Below, in pieces: positions 1 through 7,282 of a DNA stretch of 64,000 nucleotides. The notes beneath the pieces are model-generated. The model had not been told where the DNA came from. It was given only the letters and a program-made list of their open reading frames with translations, and did not search any database. Source of the stretch: Pseudomonas sp. ANT_H12B (GTDB taxonomy: Bacteria; Pseudomonadota; Gammaproteobacteria; Pseudomonadales; Pseudomonadaceae); NCBI RefSeq assembly GCF_008369325.1, contig NZ_VOBI01000022.1, positions 51,263 through 115,262 of the forward strand, read 5' to 3'. Made by a program: the position numbers and the translations under genes. Numbering within the stretch: position 1 is the first letter of the stretch; every line of letters starts with the position of its first letter.

Positions 1-2
1 AC

Positions 3-482
3 TTCAAGTTGCCGACCATTCTCACCACCAGTTTCGAGACCGGCCCCAACGGCCCGTTGGTGCCCGAGCTCAAAGCGCTGTTTCCGGATGCGCCGTACAT
101 CGCTCGTCCTGGCCAGATCAACGCGTGGGACAACGAAGATTTCGTCAAGGCGATCAAGGCCACCGGCAAAAAACAACTGATCATCGCTGGCGTAGTGACC
201 GAGGTTTGCGTGGCGTTCCCGGCGCTGTCGGCATTGGCTGAAGGCTTTGAAGTGTTCGTGGTGACTGACGCATCTGGCACCTTCAACGAGCTGACCCGTC
301 AATCGGCCTGGGACCGCATGTCGGCCTCCGGCGCGCAGTTGATGACCTGGTTCGGTCTGGCCTGCGAGCTGCATCGCGATTGGCGCAACGATGTGGAAGG
401 CTTGGGCACCTTGTTCTCCAACCACATCCCGGACTACCGCAACCTGTTTACCAGCTACAACGCGCTGACCAATAGCAAGTAA
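3..482 (+). CDS. YcaC-type isochorismatase-like hydrolase (5' end outside window)
   Basis: C-terminal part of a cysteine hydrolase of the isochorismatase/YcaC superfamily, usually about 200 residues, so roughly 50 residues lie upstream of the window. The frame is open from base 3 without a start. The segment TTSFETGPNGPLVPEL and the strand-loop AGVVTEVCVAFPAL, which holds the presumed nucleophilic cysteine, are typical of YcaC, a cytosolic octameric enzyme of unknown substrate. A dyad repeat follows the stop at once. The exact substrate cannot be told from sequence; the TTG at 9 is not taken as a start because the reading frame continues upstream. Confidence 0.85.
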   Translation, partial: FKLPTILTTSFETGPNGPLVPELKALFPDAPYIARPGQINAWDNEDFVKAIKATGKKQLIIAGVVTEVCVAFPALSALAEGFEVFVVTDASGTFNELTRQSAWDRMSASGAQLMTWFGLACELHRDWRNDVEGLGTLFSNHIPDYRNLFTSYNALTNSK

Positions 483-492
483 CCCATCCCCC

Positions 493-581
493 TGTGGGAG
501 CGAGCCTGCTCGCGAAAGCGGTCTGTCAGTCACTGCATGAGTGTCTGTTCTTCCGTCTTCGCGAGCAGGCTCGCTCCCACA
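493..581. repeat. REP-type inverted repeat pair
   Basis: Two facing copies of TGTGGGAGCGAGCCTGCTCG (493 onward and its complement ending at 581) with about 45 bases between them. This is the Pseudomonas repetitive extragenic palindrome, and it can form a long hairpin just after the stop of the YcaC-like gene. Confidence 0.9.
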
Positions 582-660
582 TTGGTTTCGCATCAAATCC
601 TCCTACACTGTGCCCAATCTGTGAGATCTTCGCGCCAATGGCCCTTGCTGGAGTTGCTTG

Positions 661-2103
661 ATGCTGTCACTGCTGACCGATCACCCACTGGTTTGCGCCC
701 TGATCCTGATCCTGATCGATCTCGGGTTGTGGCGATTGATGACCGCCAATGGCAGCAACTGGAAACTGGTCGTGCGACTGGTGATTTTCTCGCTGTTCAG
801 CGTTCTGCTGTTCAACGAGGGCCTGAACCCCATGGAGCCGGCGCCCTGGGCTGACAACGTTGCGCTGCACCTGGCGGCCACCGGTTTGCAGATCGGCTGG
901 TGGCTGTTCGGTGCGCGCACCCTGACGGTGCTGATTGGCGCAGTGATGATGCAGCGGGTCGGGCACACCGGGCGCTTACTCCAGGATTTGCTCGGCGCGG
1001 TGATTTTCTTGATCGCGATCATCGCCGCCCTGGCGTACGTACTCGATCTGCCGGTCAAAGGCGTGCTGGCCACCTCTGGTGCATTGGCAATCATCGTTGG
1101 CCTGGCCTTGCAAAGCACCCTCAGCGACGTGTTCTCGGGGATCGTCCTCAACACCACCAAACCCTATCAACTGAATGACTGGATCTCCATCGATGGCACC
1201 GAAGGCCGGGTCACCGACATCGACTGGCGCGCCACGCGCCTGCAAACGTCCCAGGGCAGCATGGCGGTGATTCCCAACTCGCTGGCGGCCAAGGCCAAGA
1301 TCATCAACTTCAGCCGCCCCAGTGACATTTTCGGTGTCTCGATCAGCCTGCAACTGAGCCCGCACGCACGTCCGCAAACCGTGATCGATGCACTGGAGCG
1401 AGCGATGCAGGGTTGTCGCTATCTGTTGAACAAACCCGCGCCGTGCGTAGCGCTCAAAGGCTCCAGCGCCACGGGCGTGGAATATGAAATCAGCGGTTTC
1501 GTGGTCTCGATGGATCAGAAACGCATGGTCCGTAATCTGCTGTTCGACCTGGCGTACCGGCACTTGCAGGCCAGTGGTGTCAGCCTGTTGTCGAACGTCG
1601 ACCCCAACGCACCCGCCAGCCTGTCACGGCCACGGGCATTGCTGGACGCCTCGAACATTTTCTCGACCTTGCGTCAGGAAGAGAAAGAAACCTTCAGCCA
1701 GAACATGACCCTGCAAAACTTCCGCGCCGGCGAAATGATCCTGCCTGCGGGGGAGGTCAGCGATCATTTGTTCATCATCGAATCCGGCGTGGTCTCGGTG
1801 GAGCTGAGCCGTGGCGGGGTCAAGTTTGAATCCGGGCGCATGGGGCCGGGTGAGGTGATCGGCGAAGGCGGGATTTTGTCCGATACGGCGCTGCCGGCGG
1901 ACTTCAGCGCCAAGACGTTCTGCAGCTTGTACCGAATCGAAAAGGAATACCTCAAGCCGTGCCTGGACGCGCGGCATGACATCAGCGAAGCGATGAAGGC
2001 GTTGCTGGACTTCCGCTTGAACAAGGCTCAGACGCTGACTCAGGAAGCGCCTACGGTTGTGCAGAAGAAGGGGTTTTTGCAGTGGCTGCGCAATCGAGCG
2101 TAG
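661..2103 (+). CDS. MscS-family mechanosensitive channel with C-terminal cyclic-nucleotide-binding domain
   Basis: 480-residue inner-membrane protein. Residues about 1-140 hold several hydrophobic helices. The segment LATSGALAIIVGLALQSTLSDVFSGIVL (about 138-165) matches the pore-lining TM3 of MscS, followed by the beta domain (DWISIDGTEGRVTDIDWRATRL). Residues about 335-460 form a CAP-type nucleotide-binding fold (FRAGEMILPAGEVSDHLFIIESG). Such MscS-CNMP proteins may be gated or tuned by a cyclic nucleotide; that is inference here. Start ATG 661 is preferred over TTG 658 because GGAG sits about 8 bases upstream. It has its own transcript, with no close partner. Confidence 0.9.
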   Translation: MLSLLTDHPLVCALILILIDLGLWRLMTANGSNWKLVVRLVIFSLFSVLLFNEGLNPMEPAPWADNVALHLAATGLQIGWWLFGARTLTVLIGAVMMQRVGHTGRLLQDLLGAVIFLIAIIAALAYVLDLPVKGVLATSGALAIIVGLALQSTLSDVFSGIVLNTTKPYQLNDWISIDGTEGRVTDIDWRATRLQTSQGSMAVIPNSLAAKAKIINFSRPSDIFGVSISLQLSPHARPQTVIDALERAMQGCRYLLNKPAPCVALKGSSATGVEYEISGFVVSMDQKRMVRNLLFDLAYRHLQASGVSLLSNVDPNAPASLSRPRALLDASNIFSTLRQEEKETFSQNMTLQNFRAGEMILPAGEVSDHLFIIESGVVSVELSRGGVKFESGRMGPGEVIGEGGILSDTALPADFSAKTFCSLYRIEKEYLKPCLDARHDISEAMKALLDFRLNKAQTLTQEAPTVVQKKGFLQWLRNRA

Positions 2104-2266
2104 GGGCTGGAAGGTCGTGGAAGCGAGTGTGGCAAAGGCATCTCGGATGAGGACGGCATGGGCAGGAGGCGCCCATTGGCATCCTCAACTTCCCAATAAT
2201 TGGCTATTTGCTGCATGTCAGTGCGGGATTAACGTAGCTCCCACACCCTTTTGACTGGAGCCCACC

Positions 2267-2707
2267 ATGCAACCGCGTATCGATTTCTACACCGCTTCCC
2301 CAGATGCACTCAAAGCCATGATCGCGCTGGAAACCGCTGTTTCGAAGCTGCCTCTGGAAAAATCGTTGATCGAACTGGTCAAGCTGCGTGCTTCCCAGAT
2401 CAATGGCTGCGCCTTCTGCGTCGACATGCACACCGCCGATGCCCGCAAGGGTGGCGAAACCGAGCGTCGGCTGTATGCGGTATCGGTCTGGCGTGAAACG
2501 CCATTCTTCACTCCGCGTGAACGTGCGGCGCTGGCCTGGACTGAATCGCTGACGCTGCTGAGCCAGACCCATGCTCCGGATGAGGATTACGATCTGGCCT
2601 CGGCCCAGTTCACGCCCAAGGAACTGGTCGACCTGACCGTGGCGATTTCCACCATCAACAGCTGGAATCGCCTGGCCGTAGGTTTCCGCAAAATGCCTCA
2701 GGAGTAA
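2267..2707 (+). CDS. carboxymuconolactone decarboxylase / AhpD-core family protein
   Basis: 146 residues, the usual size for single-domain AhpD-like proteins. The motif GCAFCVDMH (Cys48, Cys51, His55) is the CxxC active site of the alkylhydroperoxidase core, which uses a redox dithiol in peroxide or thiol metabolism. The conserved tail VDLTVAISTINSWNRLAV is also present. GGAG lies about 8 bases before ATG 2267. The gene converges with an efflux operon and shares no operon. The substrate is unknown; many close relatives are annotated only by the domain. Confidence 0.9.
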   Translation: MQPRIDFYTASPDALKAMIALETAVSKLPLEKSLIELVKLRASQINGCAFCVDMHTADARKGGETERRLYAVSVWRETPFFTPRERAALAWTESLTLLSQTHAPDEDYDLASAQFTPKELVDLTVAISTINSWNRLAVGFRKMPQE

Positions 2708-2716
2708 GCCAGACAC

Positions 2717-4309
2717 TCAATGAGCATCGCCACTCGGCGCGGCCGGTGGTTGCACCTTGCGCATCAAGGGCACCATCAGCGTCGCGATAATGAAGCAGAC
2801 CATGATCATCAGAAACGCATCGCCGTAGGTTTGCGTTTGCGCTTCGCGGTAGGTCAGCAGCCAGAGCTGATGCAGGCTGGCGGTGACGCCCACGTCACCG
2901 CTCTGGCCGAGGGCGGCGAAGTTGTTGCCGACCTGGGACAGCCACTGATTCAGTGCTTCGTTGGTGCTGTTGAGGTTTTCCGCCAAGCGGGTGAAGTGCA
3001 GGTTGGTGCGGTCATTGAGAATGGTCGCGCACGCGGCAATGCCAATGGCGCCACCCAGGTTTCGCATCAGGTTGAATAGGCCCGAAGCATGTTTGAGCCG
3101 CGCCGGTGCCAGCCCCCCCAAGGTCAACGTCACCGCTGGAGGCACCGCCAATTGCTGGGCAATCCCGCGCAAGGCTTGCGGCAACATCAATTCTTTAGCC
3201 CCCCAGTCATGGGTGATCGGGCTGAAATCCCACATCGACAACGCGAACAGCCCAAGGCCGGTCATCATGATCCAGCGCAGATCGATGCGATTGGCCAGAA
3301 AGGCGTAAAGCGGAATCGCCATGATCTGGAACACCCCGGTGGAGAAAACCGCCAGGCCAATGTCCAGCGCGCCATAGCCGCGCACCCGGCCGAGAAATAG
3401 CGGCGTCAGGTAAATGGTGGCGAACAGGCCGATCCCCGTGACGAACGAAAAAAAGCAGCCAAGGGCGAAATTGCGGTCTTTCAAGGCGCGCAGATCGACG
3501 ATCGGATTGGCGACGTGCAGGGTCCTACCGATGAACGCCAGACCGGCCAGGCTGCTGATCCATGCCGTGGTCACAATGGTGCTGTCGCTGAACCAGTTCC
3601 AGCGCGGGCCTTCTTCGAGGGTGTATTCCAGGCAGCCTAGAAACAGCGCCATGAACACCATGCTCAAGTAGTCGGCGCCCTTGAGCAGCGAGAGTTCCGG
3701 CTGGTCGATTTTCACCAGCATCGGCACGGCCACCGCGACGAAAATCCCCGGCACCAGGTTGATGTAGAACAGCCAGTGCCAGGAGGAAATGTCGGTGATC
3801 CAGCCACCGATCACTGGCCCAAGAGTCGGAGCCAGCGAAGCTACCGCACCGATGGTCGCGGCCGCGATCACCCGTTGTTTGCCGGTGAAGAAAAAGAACG
3901 CGGTGGTGAACACCAACGGAATCATCGAACCGCCGAGAAACCCCTGCAGGGCGCGGAAGGCGATCATGCTCTGGATGTTCCAGGCTGCACCGCAGAGCAG
4001 GCTGGCCAGGGTGAAACCCACCGCTGAAGCGCAGAACAGCCAGCGTGTCGAGAACACTCGCGAGAGCCAGCCGGACAACGGGATCACGATGATTTCGGCA
4101 ATCAGGTAACTGGTTTGCACCCACGCGGTTTCGTCGGTGCCGGCCGAGAGCCCGCCGCCGATGTCACGCAACGAAGCGGAGACGATCTGAATATCCAGCA
4201 GCGCAATGAACATGCCGATGCACATGGTGGCGAAGGCGAAGACTTTGGTCGCCGTCGTCATGTCGGCAGCATTGAACGATTGCGCGGGGGCGGCGAGGGT
4301 GCGACTCAT
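2717..4309 (-). CDS. DHA2-family MFS drug efflux permease (EmrB/QacA type)
   Basis: 530-residue transporter, about the size of 14-TM EmrB proteins. It starts with a hydrophilic leader, then FATMCIGMFIALLDIQIVSASLRDIGGGL (TM1 with the D-x-x-I-V motif typical of DHA2 carriers) and ALQGFLGGSMIPLVFT in TM4/5. It would export hydrophobic compounds with proton antiport, coupled to the membrane fusion protein whose gene overlaps its start by four bases (ATGA). This fixes ATG 4309 as the start and points to translational coupling. Substrate unknown; EmrB-like is a family-level call. Confidence 0.92.
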   Translation of the reverse strand: MSRTLAAPAQSFNAADMTTATKVFAFATMCIGMFIALLDIQIVSASLRDIGGGLSAGTDETAWVQTSYLIAEIIVIPLSGWLSRVFSTRWLFCASAVGFTLASLLCGAAWNIQSMIAFRALQGFLGGSMIPLVFTTAFFFFTGKQRVIAAATIGAVASLAPTLGPVIGGWITDISSWHWLFYINLVPGIFVAVAVPMLVKIDQPELSLLKGADYLSMVFMALFLGCLEYTLEEGPRWNWFSDSTIVTTAWISSLAGLAFIGRTLHVANPIVDLRALKDRNFALGCFFSFVTGIGLFATIYLTPLFLGRVRGYGALDIGLAVFSTGVFQIMAIPLYAFLANRIDLRWIMMTGLGLFALSMWDFSPITHDWGAKELMLPQALRGIAQQLAVPPAVTLTLGGLAPARLKHASGLFNLMRNLGGAIGIAACATILNDRTNLHFTRLAENLNSTNEALNQWLSQVGNNFAALGQSGDVGVTASLHQLWLLTYREAQTQTYGDAFLMIMVCFIIATLMVPLMRKVQPPAAPSGDAH

Positions 4310-5427
4310 GGCGCGCTGGCCACGGCCGGGGTTTCGGGTTCTGCGCGGGTGTCCACTTCGGCGGTCACCGACAGGCCTGGACGCAAATGGCCGAGCACGC
4401 CATCGGCCGGATCGAGCAGGATCCGCACCGGCACCCTCTGAACGATTTTGGTGAAGTTGCCGGTGGCGTTTTCTGGCGGCAGCACGCTGAACTGCGAACC
4501 ACTGGCTGGCGCGAGGCTGTCCAGATGACCGTGGAATTCACGCCCCGAGAGCACGTCCGCGTGAATGATCACCCGTTGCCCCGGCGTCATGCGCGACAGT
4601 TGATCTTCCTTGAAATTGGCATCGACCCACAAACCACTGGCCGGTACGACCGACAGTTGTTGCGAACCGGCCTGGGCATAAGCGCCCACCCGCGCCCGGC
4701 GATTACCGATCACGCCGTCTACCGGGGCTTTCAGTTCGGTGTAGCCGACGTTCAATTGCGCCAGATCACGTTCGGCCCGCGCCTGCATCAGTGCGGCGCG
4801 GGCTTGCTGTTTCTGGGTTTCGATCACGTTCAACTGACGTTGCGCAGCCAGCAGCTCAGCCTGGGCCCGGGCGCTGAGGGCCTGGGCGGTCTTGAAGGTG
4901 GCGTTGGCTCGTTGGGCGCTTTCCACCGAGACGGCGTTGCTACCGACCAGTTTTTTGTAGCGAGCATCGTCATCCCGGGAACGGGCGGTTTCGGCGCCGG
5001 TGGCATCGATCCCGGCGCGGGCCTGACCGATCACCGCGTGTTGCAATTGTTCAGTGGCGTCGAGGTTGGCGAGCAGGGCTTCTTCGGCGGCGACAGCACC
5101 TTCGGCCTTGGCGAGGTTGGCGCGGTAGTCACGGGCGTCGAGACGAATCAGCACATCGCCGGCCTTTACTTTCTGGTTGTCGGTGACCAACACCTCTTCG
5201 ATATAACCCGCGACTTTCGCCCCGATCACCGTGACGTCGCCGCCGATGTAGGCATCGTCGGTTTCTTCGATGAAGCGGCCGGCGGTCCACCAGTGGGTCG
5301 CATACAACCCGGCGAATACCAGGGCAGCGATGGCAGCAGTCAGCAGAATCAGGCGCTTGAGCAGGGGAGGCTTGGGTGTGCTCACCGGGACAGCAAGGTC
5401 GGATTCAAGGCTGGGCATACTGGTCAT
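4306..5427 (-). CDS. HlyD/EmrA-type membrane fusion protein
   Basis: 373 residues. One membrane helix at about 23-45 (LKRLILLTAAIAALVFAGLY) anchors a periplasmic adaptor. A biotinyl-lipoyl half motif (DDAYIGGDVTVIGAKVAGYI), a long alpha-hairpin rich in Ala, Gln and Arg (about 85-205), and the second lipoyl half (LKAPVDGVIG) follow in order. It bridges the MFS pump at 2717-4309 to an outer-membrane channel that is not encoded here. It is first in the operon, and direct and inverted repeats just upstream look like regulator sites. Confidence 0.93.
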   Translation of the reverse strand: MTSMPSLESDLAVPVSTPKPPLLKRLILLTAAIAALVFAGLYATHWWTAGRFIEETDDAYIGGDVTVIGAKVAGYIEEVLVTDNQKVKAGDVLIRLDARDYRANLAKAEGAVAAEEALLANLDATEQLQHAVIGQARAGIDATGAETARSRDDDARYKKLVGSNAVSVESAQRANATFKTAQALSARAQAELLAAQRQLNVIETQKQQARAALMQARAERDLAQLNVGYTELKAPVDGVIGNRRARVGAYAQAGSQQLSVVPASGLWVDANFKEDQLSRMTPGQRVIIHADVLSGREFHGHLDSLAPASGSQFSVLPPENATGNFTKIVQRVPVRILLDPADGVLGHLRPGLSVTAEVDTRAEPETPAVASAP

Positions 5428-5458
5428 GGAGATTACCTGTGGGAAACGGGGCTTTATT

Positions 5459-5510
5459 ACGTATGTAATATGACGTAGGTAATATTTTGAGGCAATTGAA
5501 TTCTATTGCC
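5459..5510. promoter_or_regulatory. candidate operators of the efflux operon
   Basis: About 30 bases upstream of the HlyD-type start are two direct copies of ACGTAnGTAATAT (5459-5471 and 5473-5485, 14-base period). The first also forms TTAC-N4-GTAA. Next comes an inverted repeat GGCAAT-N8-ATTGCC (5491-5510). The arrangement suits a TetR- or MarR-type repressor, but no regulator gene lies beside it. Assignment rests on position and symmetry only. Confidence 0.45.
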
Positions 5511-5885
5511 GGTCGTCAGGATCTTATTTAAAGCAGGCGCCCGAGGTGAGATGGCGCGCATCAACCGCCATTGCTGATAGGCATGCCGGTTTCTCGCTGG
5601 AAAATTCGCCCGATGGTCCCGTGGCGTCAACGGCCAGTCCTATGAGCAGTTCACCAATCTCTATTTGAAGCTGAATGTCGGTTCAAGTCGGAGCTGTTTG
5701 TCCTGTTTATCGAGTGGTTTCGCTAGCAACTGACATTAAAAGATAGCAGCCGCGACAGCTCCTACTGGGATGCAGATCCATGTAGGAACTATCGCAGGTG
5801 TCTTTGCGACGGGTGCTGTAGAACAAGCGTATTAACCAACCGCGGTCCGATTGCTCTGTGCCATCAGTCAGTACTAATGGAACTG
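5511..5885. other. intergenic stretch with no intact gene
   Basis: No ORF here has both a start and a ribosome site. Short frames broken by stops run across 5546-5725, and one ends with a stretch reading SELFVLFIEWFR before a stop at about 5725. This could be debris of a lost gene, perhaps a regulator of the efflux operon, but I cannot assign a family. It marks the left edge of the AT-rich island. Confidence 0.3.
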
Positions 5886-6809
5886 CTAGGGTATTGGGCT
5901 TACGCTCACGGCTGGACTAAGGAAGTCTATGTGATAGCCGGAAGATCCATCACCAATAGCTAAATGAACCCCACTGATACCTTCATTCATCTGTGAGTTG
6001 ATTTTGTAGTCAATATTTGGCGCGATAGCCTCGTTTACCCCGATAGCGAACTCCGTCAGGTTGAGTCCGCGAGGACCAGCCGCAAGGTCCAAAAGTTTAA
6101 TATGCTCCTCGTTTTTTACTTTCAGTGAGGTGATGATGTTGTCTTCAACTGATAATAATGCCCCTTCTTCAGATATGCGATCACTCAGCCAATTTAATGA
6201 GGTTCTTAATCCTTCTGGCAATGTCGGATTAGGTTTTCTAAGTACTATCAGTATTCCTGAGATTTTCAAAGTTCCGCTAAAAGAAAACGGGCAAGATTCT
6301 TGTGGGTTCATGTGTGCATAATGAACTTCAAAAAACTCTGCCACGGACTGAACAAAGTCGTGTTCTATGTCTTCGGCAAGTAGTGCGTATGCCTGTGCGT
6401 GAGGGAAAATAGAGACGCGCGCATCAGCGCCATTACCAGACAGAAAAAAGGATTCATATGAGTTGAGCATGTTCAACACGAATCGCTGTGTGCGTAAGGC
6501 ATGTTCAAAATTGCTGCTCAGCAAGAGCTCTAGGCTGTAGAGCGCACTGGCTAAGGAAGGCTCGAATACTTGCGTTGCGCAAAAAACGCTTTTTTTATTT
6601 TTTGTATTTTTTGCGATATCAAACGTCAATTTTGCAGCGTCATTGCTAAAGGAAAAAATAATACTATTTTTTGGTAGTTTCTCAATCTCAGAAATATTTT
6701 CCGTATTGAAACCTAGATTTTCACATTCTCTGAGGAAGTCTTCTGAGTCCGAAATTATTGATAACTCCCCCTGACCAAAGAGCGTAGATATCATTTTTGA
6801 TGTTGGCAT
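5886..6809 (-). CDS. M29-aminopeptidase-like protein of a putative peptide system
   Basis: 307 residues from ATG 6809, which has two Shine-Dalgarno copies (AAGGAGGA twice) just upstream; the longer frame to 6917 reads through an RNA hairpin and is unlikely. The C-terminal third resembles the metal site of M29 aminopeptidases (AmpS/AmpT) in order: LTEFAIGVN (Glu), QMNEGISGVHLAIG (Glu, His) and YHIDF (HxD). The N-terminal half is divergent. I infer a cytosolic metallopeptidase-like enzyme, or a scaffold derived from one. It follows a 33-codon peptide gene in the same direction, so leader cleavage or modification of that peptide is the simplest proposal. Codon use is AT-rich, unlike the flanks. 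Confidence 0.6.
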   Translation of the reverse strand: MPTSKMISTLFGQGELSIISDSEDFLRECENLGFNTENISEIEKLPKNSIIFSFSNDAAKLTFDIAKNTKNKKSVFCATQVFEPSLASALYSLELLLSSNFEHALRTQRFVLNMLNSYESFFLSGNGADARVSIFPHAQAYALLAEDIEHDFVQSVAEFFEVHYAHMNPQESCPFSFSGTLKISGILIVLRKPNPTLPEGLRTSLNWLSDRISEEGALLSVEDNIITSLKVKNEEHIKLLDLAAGPRGLNLTEFAIGVNEAIAPNIDYKINSQMNEGISGVHLAIGDGSSGYHIDFLSPAVSVSPIP

Positions 6810-6838
6810 AAAATCCTCCTTAAATCCTCCTTTTCTTT

Positions 6839-6874
6839 CCAATGAGCGGCAAGAGAGTTCTTGTCGCTCATTGG
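6839..6874 (-). promoter_or_regulatory. 15-bp hairpin between peptide gene and M29-like gene
   Basis: CCAATGAGCGGCAAG (6839-6853) pairs with CTTGTCGCTCATTGG (6860-6874) around a six-base loop, with one G-U wobble. It sits between the peptide stop (6881) and the next ribosome site. No T-run follows on the minus strand, so it may be an attenuator or an RNA-stabilising stem rather than a full terminator. Such stems often let a precursor peptide be made in excess over downstream enzymes. Confidence 0.65.
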
Positions 6875-6880
6875 TGTTAT

Positions 6881-6982
6881 TTACTCTCCAGTGTGAGCCC
6901 ACGCCAGAGGTGCCCAACCAAAATTATCCGGGCCGGAAGTGATTCGATTGAGTTTTTCTTTGATGATATTTTTCTTTTTCAT
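6881..6982 (-). CDS. 33-residue putative precursor peptide
   Basis: A short ORF below usual length cut-offs. It begins MKKKNIIKEKLNR, has a middle ITSGPDN, and ends FGWAPLAWAHTGE. AAGGAAG lies about 7 bases before ATG 6982; an in-frame ATG at 7000 would give 39 residues with a weaker site. The Lys-rich helical front and the Trp-rich, Gly/Pro-punctuated tail look like leader and core of a ribosomally made, modified peptide. A promoter-like region stands upstream, and a hairpin and an M29-like gene downstream. There is no Cys, and Ser/Thr are few, so lanthionine or azole chemistry is unlikely. Coding status is inferred from ribosome site, context and composition, with no known homologue recalled. 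Confidence 0.55.
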   Translation of the reverse strand: MKKKNIIKEKLNRITSGPDNFGWAPLAWAHTGE

Positions 6983-7013
6983 CTGATCTTCCTTTTTCAT
7001 TTTGTTGGTTTGT

Positions 7014-7070
7014 ACTCCCGGAAATGTTTGGGAGTGGACTAATTAATACAGGATTTTTTGATGTGTTAAA
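7014..7070 (-). promoter_or_regulatory. candidate promoter and operator of the peptide gene
   Basis: On the minus strand TTTAAC (7065-7070) and TATTAA (7043-7048) are 16 bases apart, a plausible sigma-70 promoter. Just downstream ACTCCC (7014-7019) and GGGAGT (7030-7035) form an inverted repeat with a 10-base spacer. It would lie at the transcription start, as an operator or a 5' leader hairpin. The AT-rich background makes chance promoter matches common. Confidence 0.35.
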
Positions 7071-7099
7071 TGATTTTTTAGGGGGTTTTTAGAATTAAT

Positions 7100-7129
7100 T
7101 TGACTGTTAGCGTTTTCGTAAAGCTCTAT
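7100..7129 (+). promoter_or_regulatory. weak candidate promoter of the PheS-like gene
   Basis: TTGACT at 7100-7105 is a good -35 box; the best -10 candidate, CTCTAT at 7124-7129, is poor (18-base spacer). The 212 bases between the peptide promoter and the PheS-like start are otherwise AT-rich and hold no ORF that I can support. Confidence 0.25.
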
Positions 7130-7282
7130 AGGTTATTTGTGTAGGGCGTATCTGTAATCTTGTTCTGAAAATTTAATGTTTTCCTTTTTTTTGGTTGTGG
7201 CTGATGACCCGATGTCGTTAGGTTGGTTTATGGGGGTTGTTTTTGAAAGCTAAATGTTCAACTGTTAATAGAGGGTTACATA

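Noticed and set aside
493..581. CRISPR-like repeats from the many copies of GTGGGAGCGAGCCTGCTCGC
   Set aside because: Copies are scattered across intergenic gaps, mostly as facing pairs, with no regular spacers and no cas genes; they are REP elements.
681..1160. Long antisense frames over the MscS gene and elsewhere (also 976-1563 and 11725-12453)
   Set aside because: They overlap genes with clear family motifs, lack ribosome sites, and have the Arg/Gln/His-rich composition of antisense frames in high-GC DNA.
6810..6917. N-terminal extension of the M29-like protein to the start at 6917
   Set aside because: The extra 36 residues translate through the hairpin and the end of the peptide gene; two ribosome sites directly precede ATG 6809.
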